Shown here piece after piece: positions 1 to 5,037 of a DNA stretch of 20,517 bases. The position numbers and the translations under genes were made by a program. The stretch's first letter is position 1; each line of letters opens with the position of its first letter. A model generated the notes under the pieces. That model was not told the origin of the DNA and ran no database searches. It worked only from the letters and a program-made list of their open reading frames with translations. The DNA is from Treponema sp. (GTDB lineage Bacteria > Spirochaetota > Spirochaetia > Treponematales > Breznakiellaceae), in the NCBI GenBank assembly GCA_031278025.1, contig JAITLF010000043.1, forward strand, positions 1 to 20,517, given 5' to 3'.

Positions 1-4
1 AAAA

Positions 5-83
5 CTTACACGGACGTAAGCCCCCGACCGGCGGCGGGCATTCAGGCTAAACGGCGGGCTTGCAAAGATTTGCCTGTTTAGCC
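5..83. repeat. Cluster of short inverted repeats at the window edge
   Basis: Two small dyads are visible: CTTAC/GTAAG at 5-9 and 16-20, and GGCTAAAC/GTTTAGCC at 45-52 and 76-83. The second encloses a GC-rich loop that itself contains GCAAA-GA-TTTGC. No coding sequence is apparent around them. They may be the tail of a terminator for a gene outside the window or part of a mobile-element end. The sequence shows structure but not function. Confidence 0.4.
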
Positions 84-99
84 GGTTTTCCGTTATTAT

Positions 100-181
100 A
101 AAAAGACCGCGGGCAGGATAGGGTCCCCCCATGGGATACAATGTAACGATTGCATACCAGAACCCCATACACTGCCCGCGG
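100..181 (-). terminator. Long imperfect stem-loop with T-run, candidate terminator of the HTH cassette
   Basis: CTGCCCGCGG (172-181) is the perfect reverse complement of CCGCGGGCAG (107-116). The interior can also pair: GGTATGCAAT against ATTGTATCC with one bulge gives a long rod-like hairpin. Read on the minus strand the stem is followed by TC and five T residues (104-100). It begins 12 bp after the stop of the 124-aa HTH gene, so it plausibly ends that transcript. The loop is larger than in a standard intrinsic terminator, so a palindromic repeat element is an alternative. Confidence 0.5.
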
Positions 182-193
182 CCTGATTCCCTT

Positions 194-568
194 TCATAGT
201 ATTTTTAATTCCCCTGATATTTTTTCGTACTTGGCGGGGATGCTGGCTCCCTTCCTGGCGGCATATTCCCAGAGCTGGTCATCGGTTACCGAAAGCCACT
301 CGATAACGTCTTCCCGTTTCCAGACCTTGCGCCCGCCTATTTTTCGGCTGTTGAGCCCGCAGCAGGGTTGCAGCCAGTATTGGGTCTTAAAGGTGTCGAA
401 CGCCGCCCCGCCCTTATATTTGGCCGCCTGTTGCAGCGTTACCCACTCCGGAATCGATTCATAAATATTTTTCTTTTCTTCTTTCTTTTGTGTGTCCCTG
501 ATTTCGAATATCAACTGGGATACTTTCATATCGAGGGATTGCAGGAAGACGTTCTCAGCGTTGTTCAT
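194..568 (-). CDS. Small helix-turn-helix (excisionase-like) DNA-binding protein
   Basis: Encodes 124 aa. The N-terminal third (about residues 1-40) is charged and probably helical or coiled-coil. The second half, starting near residue 43 with WVTLQQAAKYKG and running through SRKIGGRKVWKREDVIEWL, has the pattern of winged-helix/MerR-type excisionase domains: a 'TLQQAA' helix, then a basic 'RKIGGRKVWKREDV' wing and helix. The ATG is preceded by GGAGG at good spacing and overlaps the stop of the upstream 62-aa ORF by 4 nt (ATGA), so the two are translationally coupled. Such proteins act as excisionases or small regulators in phage, integrative or toxin-antitoxin-like cassettes. The exact role is unknown. 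The cysteine pair (QPCCG) is unusual for the fold. Confidence 0.7.
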   Translation of the reverse strand: MNNAENVFLQSLDMKVSQLIFEIRDTQKKEEKKNIYESIPEWVTLQQAAKYKGGAAFDTFKTQYWLQPCCGLNSRKIGGRKVWKREDVIEWLSVTDDQLWEYAARKGASIPAKYEKISGELKIL

Positions 569-753
569 GACACTTCCTCCGTGCGGATCATGTTTTCACG
601 GTCCCGCTTCAAAAGATGCCTTGTCCTCTTCATTCCCGTAATCCGTTTTCTTTGTTCTTCCATGCCGAAAATAAAACTCTCAAGGCGGTCAAGCTGGTTG
701 TCGTCAAGGCATTCGATTCTTTCCAGAAGACGGTTCTTATCTGAAATTTCCAC
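565..753 (-). CDS. Small hypothetical protein, first gene of HTH cassette
   Basis: 62 aa if read from the GTG at 753. An ATG lies two codons upstream (759) but it directly abuts AGGAGG with no spacer, whereas the GTG sits 6 nt from that same Shine-Dalgarno, so GTG is the likelier start. The protein is highly charged and helical: an acidic leucine-rich first half (LLERIECLDDNQLDRLESFI) and a basic second half (RKRITGMKRTRHLLKRDREN). No family is recognised. It overlaps the downstream HTH gene by 4 nt. The acidic-then-basic layout and coupling to a DNA-binding protein suggest a regulatory or antitoxin-like partner, but this is inference. Confidence 0.6.
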   Translation of the reverse strand: MEISDKNRLLERIECLDDNQLDRLESFIFGMEEQRKRITGMKRTRHLLKRDRENMIRTEEVS

Positions 754-810
754 TAACATCCTCCTTACTCATAAAAGTATTAATAATGTACAACCATCAT
801 CAAACTTTTC

Positions 811-830
811 ACTATAAACTAGGTTAATAG
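811..830. promoter_or_regulatory. Candidate operator dyad between divergent genes, over a possible -10
   Basis: CTATAAAC (812-819) and GTTAATAG (823-830) form half-sites of a 19-bp imperfect palindrome, pattern CTATnAAC-nnn-GTTnATAG (14 of 19 positions symmetric). It lies in the 200-bp gap between the minus-strand cassette and the plus-strand XRE gene. It overlaps TATAGT (816-811 on the minus strand), a possible -10 for the cassette, though no good -35 is seen. This is the expected position for a binding site of the neighbouring regulator. Confidence 0.4.
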
Positions 831-879
831 TTTTCAGAGTTAAGTCGATTTTTCACAGATTTTCCGGTGGATTTTTTTC

Positions 880-909
880 TTGACTTAAATATTGCCAAAT
901 TATTATATT
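880..909 (+). promoter_or_regulatory. Candidate sigma70 promoter of the XRE regulator
   Basis: TTGACT (880-885) is followed after 18 bp by TATATT (904-909), or after 17 bp by TTATAT, within a strongly AT-rich stretch. It lies about 50 bp upstream of the XRE start codon, which has AAAGGA 7 nt ahead of it. Several overlapping -10 choices exist, so the precise -10 hexamer is uncertain. Confidence 0.5.
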
Positions 910-959
910 ATAATCATGGAAATTAAAAATAAGGTTTCAAATGTAAAAAGGAATTCAAC

Positions 960-1350
960 ATGGGCTTATCGGACCGGTTAAGGACAGTTGTGTGCGATCT
1001 AGACATCAGCCAGACAAAGTTTGCCGACACTCTGGGCGTGAGTTTCACGTACATAAACTGCTTAATAAACGGAAAGCGGGAAAATCTCTCGCAATCATTG
1101 GCGATTTTGATACAACAGCTCTATGGTTATTCCGCCCAATGGCTGCTTTATGAGGAAGGCAACGTCTTGAAAAAAAATAATCCGCCGGACTTTGAAAACA
1201 AGGCCGCAATTGATAACGGTATTAAACACATTCACCAAAGAAGAAATCGATATGGTTTTGGATCATATCGAATACATTATCAAAGAAACCGTAAAAAACA
1301 TTACCGATGAATTATCGACTAATAAAAGCATTGCGGAAAACAAACAATAA
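960..1350 (+). pseudogene. XRE/Cro-type transcriptional regulator, frameshifted near its 3' part
   Basis: The ATG at 960 has AAAGGA 7 nt upstream. Residues 1-60 form a Cro/CI-type helix-turn-helix (LRTVVCDLDISQTKFADTLG, then SFTYINCLINGKR), followed by WLLYEEG, a common phage-like XRE tail. This frame stops at 1310 after a low-quality basic tail (QRRNRYGFGSYRIHYQ). The +1 frame from about 1219 instead reads a natural acidic helix (NTFTKEEIDMVLDHIEYI, then KETVKNITDEL) and stops at 1350. The likely ancestral product is therefore about 130 aa, with a single-base shift between about 1170 (a run of eight A) and 1230. This could be a sequencing error, a real mutation or a frameshifting site. The N-terminal DNA-binding domain is intact either way. 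It probably regulates the divergent cassette. Confidence 0.65.
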
Positions 1351-1600
1351 ATATTTTAATAGGCAAGCATTTCTAAAATAGTATATTGAAATATTTTATT
1401 ATTGTTAATCCTGGATGTTTCTATTTGAAATTAAGAGAAATCACGTTTCTTCATAAATTCCGTCCAATGCCTTATCTTGATGTATTATCATAAAATAAGC
1501 GCATATGGCTTCATTTTTAATTACAATATTCCAAGCAGGAAAAGCCTCGAATCAAAAAAGTCAAGAAAAAAGTCAATTTTGGCAAAAAGGACCTAAAATG
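1351..1600. other. AT-rich intergenic stretch without recognisable gene
   Basis: About 250 bp between the end of the frameshifted XRE gene and the promoter at 1602. The composition is strongly AT-rich. Stop codons break all convincing reading frames, and no RNA gene or strong dyad was seen. Confidence 0.5.
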
Positions 1601-1601
1601 C

Positions 1602-1630
1602 TTGACAATCTTTCTTCTCTATATTATATT
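1602..1630 (+). promoter_or_regulatory. Consensus sigma70 promoter ahead of a structured non-coding stretch
   Basis: A perfect TTGACA -35 (1602-1607), a 17-bp spacer and TATATT (1625-1630) predict a transcription start near 1637. No credible protein follows. The first downstream ATG (1642) opens a six-codon frame ending at TAG. What follows is a GC-rich structured segment. Confidence 0.6.
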
Positions 1631-1636
1631 AGTATC

Positions 1637-1745
1637 AACGTATGGCAAAGGGTAACAAATAGGGCTAATCTGTTGCGGAGGACGAGGGGCCTTAGGCCCC
1701 GAAGCGTAAACAGCCCGGCTATGGGCAGTTATGAAAAATTATTCT
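1637..1745 (+). ncRNA. Candidate structured small RNA (or right-end remnant of a transposon RNA)
   Basis: A GC-rich island of roughly 90 bp in AT-rich flanks. Visible pairings are: GGGGCC (1686-1691) with GGCCCC (1695-1700), loop TTA; CTGTTGCG (1670-1677) with CGTAAACAG (1705-1713), one bulged A, enclosing that hairpin; GGGCT (1662-1666) with AGCCC (1712-1716), enclosing both; and GCCC (1713-1716) with GGGC (1723-1726), loop GGCTAT, which competes with the previous helix. An A-rich stretch and AAAAAGCTCTTTTT (1746-1759) follow and could stop transcription. Such arrangements occur in regulatory RNAs and in the right ends of IS200/IS605-type elements, where the RNA overlaps the end of tnpB. No family was recognised and no tnpB is present. 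Confidence 0.4.
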
Positions 1746-2676
1746 AAAAAAGCTCTTTTTGTAAAGTTTTGTTACTTAATACTTTTCTTTCATTGATACT
1801 ATCACTCTCGCTGGTTTGTCCGATTAACAGAGGGGAGAATTTGTTGTGTTTCTTGAAATTAGTTTTAACAACGTTTGGGCTGCAATTTGCATAACAATAA
1901 ACACAACCATTGGAACAAGAATTGTATTCTCCAATATCAATGCTTCCAACACAGCCACATTCACGGCGTTGGTTCTTATCCTTTTCCGCGATAAAATTAT
2001 ATCCTATTATCTTTGCTATCAATCTATCATCAATACATCTGGCATGTGATATATTGTATTTTGAAAGGTCAATGTCCTCCGCACAAGTATCGATAAGAAG
2101 ATTGTTTTCTTTCGCAATTTGTGAAAAGTTATCAGCAATGATATTTTTTTCTTCATAAGTTATTTTGCCTATTTCAGCAAATTTGACATTTTCTATAATT
2201 TTTTTATAGAAATCAATAAAACTAAACGTTACTTTTTCGGTATATCCTTTCAATTTCATAGCGTATTCGGAAAATTTGCCGATATGGAAAGAAATGCTAT
2301 ATTTTTTATTAAGCAAGACAGGATCATACCGCCAAATGATTTTTGACGGGCTAATCATATCAGACAATTTCTTGAATGTTTCAAGTATTTCATGCTTGCA
2401 CGGAAGCTGTACCTCTATATCCTTATCATAGGGATTAAGTGTAAATTGGAAATAATAGGCATATTCACTCAAAAATTGAAGTTTATCAAGCAATGGTCTT
2501 GGGTTTTTGCTCCAAAACACAATACAGTCAACGACATCCGGACTAAGATTGATTTTACTGATTTGATGTATGTTCAGCGGATTTCTTACATAAACATAAC
2601 GTCCCTTTATTCTATTAAGAAGCCAATCTGAGTAATATGCAGGGATGTCCGTTCTTCTACTTGCGCTTATAATCAT
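1744..2676 (-). CDS. DUF1848 family protein with radical-SAM-like cysteine cluster
   Basis: 310 aa. The N-terminus MIISASRRTDIPAYYSDWL is diagnostic of the DUF1848 family, as is the downstream CIVFWSKNPRPLL segment. At the C-terminus ECGC (C240, C242) precedes a CX3CX2C motif (C254, C258, C261, as CSNGCVYCYAN), the spacing used by radical SAM proteins to bind a 4Fe-4S cluster. The N-terminal part probably forms a TIM-barrel-like fold. The biochemical reaction is not known to me, so none is claimed. The ATG is preceded by AGGA at 8 nt. The gene is AT-rich compared with the housekeeping block and sits beside phage-like regulators, consistent with acquisition by transfer. It faces the candidate RNA tail to tail. 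Confidence 0.85.
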   Translation of the reverse strand: MIISASRRTDIPAYYSDWLLNRIKGRYVYVRNPLNIHQISKINLSPDVVDCIVFWSKNPRPLLDKLQFLSEYAYYFQFTLNPYDKDIEVQLPCKHEILETFKKLSDMISPSKIIWRYDPVLLNKKYSISFHIGKFSEYAMKLKGYTEKVTFSFIDFYKKIIENVKFAEIGKITYEEKNIIADNFSQIAKENNLLIDTCAEDIDLSKYNISHARCIDDRLIAKIIGYNFIAEKDKNQRRECGCVGSIDIGEYNSCSNGCVYCYANCSPNVVKTNFKKHNKFSPLLIGQTSESDSINERKVLSNKTLQKELF

Positions 2677-2687
2677 AACTGTTTCCT

Positions 2688-2721
2688 GTATTCACAGAAT
2701 ACGCGTTTCGCAAGAGTATTC
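2688..2721. repeat. GTATTC/GAATAC inverted-repeat cluster upstream of the DUF1848 gene
   Basis: GTATTC (2688-2693), GAATAC (2697-2702) and GTATTC (2716-2721) give a tight dyad with a 3-nt centre and a wider dyad with a 13-nt centre. The cluster starts 12 bp upstream of the DUF1848 start codon. The position fits an operator, but no regulator is identified. The same hexamer recurs in the terminator stem at 2784 and 2821. Confidence 0.35.
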
Positions 2722-2774
2722 AGCGGAGAAAGATTTCCATCGTTTCATAATTGCACATAACACCCGCTCGTTAC

Positions 2775-2831
2775 AAAAAAGGCGAATACCGAAGGGTGAA
2801 GAACAACGCTTCTTCCTTCTGTATTCGCCTT
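2775..2831 (-). terminator. Strong intrinsic terminator of the lipoprotein gene
   Basis: On the minus strand AAGGCGAATAC (2831-2821) pairs perfectly with GTATTCGCCTT (2789-2779). The stem continues through a GAAGG-type inner helix with two weak positions around a 7-nt loop. Six T residues (2780-2775) follow, overlapping the base of the stem. It lies about 50 bp after the stop of the lipoprotein gene. Confidence 0.85.
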
Positions 2832-2879
2832 CATCATCTAGGTTCGATTCACCCGCGGGTTCGATGGCAGCCGGCCCGT

Positions 2880-4385
2880 CTAGATACCCTTACCCGCATC
2901 AGTCTCCCCCCAGGGGACTACGATGGTTATTTGCCCATTCGGAATATCCTTCGTGTCAGTGGGGCTTGAACCGTCCCTGATTTCAACATAGTCCGAATAC
3001 CCATCCCCGTCGGTATCCGGGTTAAGCGGATTAGTTTTCGTGAATGTTGAGGGGAACTCCGTTGGATTGAACGGCGTGGGCCTATTACTGTTGGCGTAGT
3101 TGGTATCTCGTTTCCCATTAACTTCTTCCCAATCGGTTAACCCATCCCCATCAGAGTCCATCACGGTGGGCTTGGTACCCTTAGTAAACTCCTCCCCATT
3201 TGTCAGGCCGTCTCCGTCCTCATCACCATCTTTAGAGGGGATGGCCGGATCCGTAACCGCCGCTTCGGTAAAGTATTGCCGTTCCCACCAGTCGGGGAAC
3301 CCGTCTTCGTCCACGTCTCCGGAAGTAACCTTCTCTATTTCGGGGGCTCCGCTTTCGGGGTTTGCCGCCACGATGAGGAAAACCGGATCAAGGGCGCTCA
3401 AGGCGATGGCTTCCTTAATCAGGGAGGCATCAGGATCAACAAGATCAAAGTTTATCTTGAAATCATAGGTGTCGCCGTCAAGATGCACCCCCGTGTAACC
3501 GCCGGCAACTATAGCGGTCCCAGGTATAACCTCATAGTTACCCACCCCCGCAAGCCGTTTTTCCACGGATTTAATCTTCGTATTAACAAGCCGGTTCAAC
3601 ACCCACAGGTTAATGCTCTCGGCCACCGGAGTAGGCGCTATCTCCTCCATCCCGGTCGGGATTACCATAATGGCCGTTATCTCCCCCGCCCTGATTTTAA
3701 TGTTGTCGGTTGTGAAAGCAGCCGGCTCACCCTGCAGCTGCACCGCAAGCTCATACGTCCCCGGCTCGTTAATAAGCCACGAATAGGTGGCTTTATCCGC
3801 AATGACCGTAGGAGGAGTAGTAGCCAGCATTTCCGTAGGTTCCCCCGTACCCCTCAACTTTACCGAAGTAACATTTTTGCCGGAAAAGTTAATAATCTGG
3901 AGCGTTCCATAAGGATTGGAGACCGCGGTCCCATTGCTGAAATACTGGGCAATGTTCTTTTTCCATTCGATTGTTACCGTCCTGGGGGCCGGATCGGTTC
4001 CGCTAGTGTAGGTTACCGCAACCGTGTACTTTCCCGGATCAAGGACTATCCCCCTGACCCTCTCCTTTTCGATCGGGACAAGGCCCTGCCCCGAATCGTC
4101 CTGCATAGCAACATCCTCTACCAGATCACCATATGCATCCTTAATCTCAACCCCCTTAATGGCATCGGAGCTGGATATATTGTAAATCATCAGGCCGCCT
4201 TTTTTGGCGTAGAAATCCTCAGGATTCCGCAGGGCATTGAGAATATCCGCATTGCATCCTGTTAGTATAAGCGCCGCAAGTACGGCCAACCCGCCGAGTA
4301 CTTTTTGAAAGAATAACCGGTTCTTCATAAGGTTCCTCCCTTGTGAGATAGTGTGAAATTGATTTTTTCGTTCCATGTTTATCAT
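2880..4385 (-). CDS. Secreted lipoprotein with C-terminal TSP3-like calcium-binding repeats
   Basis: 501 aa from the ATG at 4385, or 482 aa from the in-frame ATG at 4328. The second start gives a textbook signal peptide (MKNRLFFQKVLGG, hydrophobic core, lipobox LTGC), so the mature protein is probably membrane-anchored by a lipidated cysteine. The first start also has AGGAGG at 5 nt, 14 bp after a predicted transcription start. The second has GGGAGG at 6 nt. The middle has repeated beta-rich modules (YGTLQIINFSGKNVTSVKL-type), possibly Ig-like. The last ~150 residues carry Asp-rich loops (DVDEDGFPDWWER, DGDEDGDGLTNGEE, DSDGDGLTDWEE, DTDGDGYSDYVE), typical of bacterial thrombospondin type 3 repeats that bind calcium. 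It is flanked by its own promoter and terminator, so it is monocistronic. The partner or ligand is unknown. Confidence 0.85.
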   Translation of the reverse strand: MINMERKNQFHTISQGRNLMKNRLFFQKVLGGLAVLAALILTGCNADILNALRNPEDFYAKKGGLMIYNISSSDAIKGVEIKDAYGDLVEDVAMQDDSGQGLVPIEKERVRGIVLDPGKYTVAVTYTSGTDPAPRTVTIEWKKNIAQYFSNGTAVSNPYGTLQIINFSGKNVTSVKLRGTGEPTEMLATTPPTVIADKATYSWLINEPGTYELAVQLQGEPAAFTTDNIKIRAGEITAIMVIPTGMEEIAPTPVAESINLWVLNRLVNTKIKSVEKRLAGVGNYEVIPGTAIVAGGYTGVHLDGDTYDFKINFDLVDPDASLIKEAIALSALDPVFLIVAANPESGAPEIEKVTSGDVDEDGFPDWWERQYFTEAAVTDPAIPSKDGDEDGDGLTNGEEFTKGTKPTVMDSDGDGLTDWEEVNGKRDTNYANSNRPTPFNPTEFPSTFTKTNPLNPDTDGDGYSDYVEIRDGSSPTDTKDIPNGQITIVVPWGETDAGKGI

Positions 4386-4405
4386 TCGAGCCTCCTCACA
4401 TTAAG

Positions 4406-4434
4406 AATATATCTGATTTATGGGGTAAAAACAA
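4406..4434 (-). promoter_or_regulatory. Sigma70 promoter of the lipoprotein gene
   Basis: On the minus strand TTGTTT (4434-4429), a 17-bp spacer and TATATT (4411-4406) predict transcription starting near 4399. This leaves a 14-nt leader containing AGGAGG before the ATG at 4385, which supports use of that upstream start as well as the one at 4328. Confidence 0.6.
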
Positions 4435-4636
4435 GGAAGCCGAAGAGATTCCCCCCCTCGGCGCCGGCGCCCGAACCCGGCGGGCCTCTCCCTGCTCCCC
4501 CGCGGGGCGGCGCCGCGGCGGGAATCCTTCTCTTCGCCATAAGCCGGGACAAACACCCGCGGACCGCGGCAGGGATACCGCGGAAATAACAGGTAACGGA
4601 GCCTGCTCCAAAACCCGCGATTTGAGTTCAGCGTCC

Positions 4637-4828
4637 CGGTATTCCTGATCAAAAACGGAGCATTCCTGATCAAGAATGGAGCATTCCTGATCAAGAATGG
4701 AGCATTCCTGATCAAGAATGGAGCATTCCTGATCAAGAATGGAGCATTCTTGATCAGGAATGGAGCGTTCCTGATCAAGAATGGAGCATTCTTGATCAGG
4801 AATGGAGCCTTTCTGATCGAACAAAGAG
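4637..4828. repeat. 21-bp tandem array of near-palindromes centred on TGATCA
   Basis: Nine units with centres at 4646, 4667, 4688, 4709, 4730, 4751, 4772, 4793 and 4814, an exact 21-bp period. Eight carry TGATCA and the last has TGATCG. The consensus is CATTCYTGATCARGAATG (18 bp, itself near-palindromic) plus a GAG spacer. In the units at 4751 and 4793 the Y/R positions are swapped (TTGATCAGG rather than CTGATCAAG), so those units run in inverted orientation. Every unit contains one GATC. The edge units are degenerate, as expected for an array grown by slippage or unequal exchange. Confidence 0.9.
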
Positions 4829-4839
4829 CCTTTGGCTCT
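4819..4839 (-). terminator. Weak terminator-like hairpin downstream of the HEAT-repeat gene
   Basis: AGAGCC (4839-4834 on the minus strand) pairs with GGCTCT (4830-4825) around an AAA loop. It is followed by TTGTTC, which is only moderately T-rich. It is the best terminator candidate for the long operon but lies about 200 bp past the last stop codon. Confidence 0.35.
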
Positions 4840-5037
4840 CTTACGGGGGGCGGTAATCCGTCCCGCGTTCTGTTTTGTGGCAGCGGTAAAATTACTAATC
4901 GTGAATGCTTCATTATTATACGTGAATAGGGCGTTTCTGAGCGTGAAAATCGGGGCGCTGAACTCAAGGCGCGGGGTTTGGGAAGCCTCTTTTGTATAGG
5001 TGTATAGGTATACCGTGCAGGCTCCAAAGAAGCCCCG

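Larger units (their letters stand above)
4329..5037. other. Long non-coding gap between the lipoprotein and HEAT-repeat genes
   Basis: About 700 bp. It contains the lipoprotein promoter, a very GC-rich patch at 4440-4590, the 21-bp tandem array at 4637-4828 and a small hairpin at 4825-4839. Open frames across it exist only because the array period is a multiple of three. Their sequences outside the repeats are proline/arginine-rich and unprotein-like, and none has a convincing ribosome-binding site. Confidence 0.6.

Noticed and set aside
45..83. Integron attC site
   Set aside because: The terminal 7-mers do not match the RYYYAAC/GTTRRRY consensus and the dyad is shorter than usual attC sites.
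1505..1747. 80-codon plus-strand frame
   Set aside because: It runs through a consensus promoter and the structured segment, has no ribosome-binding site and shows no family resemblance.
3276..4265. 329-codon plus-strand frame
   Set aside because: Antisense shadow of the lipoprotein, whose signal peptide and Asp-rich repeats are clear on the minus strand.
4637..4828. CRISPR array
   Set aside because: The units are contiguous with only a 3-bp constant spacer. There are no variable spacers and no cas genes.
4396..5027. Two overlapping minus-strand frames with 7-residue repeats (ILDQECS or FLIRNAP)
   Set aside because: The repeats arise because 21 bp is a multiple of three. The flanks are unprotein-like and there is no convincing start or ribosome-binding site.
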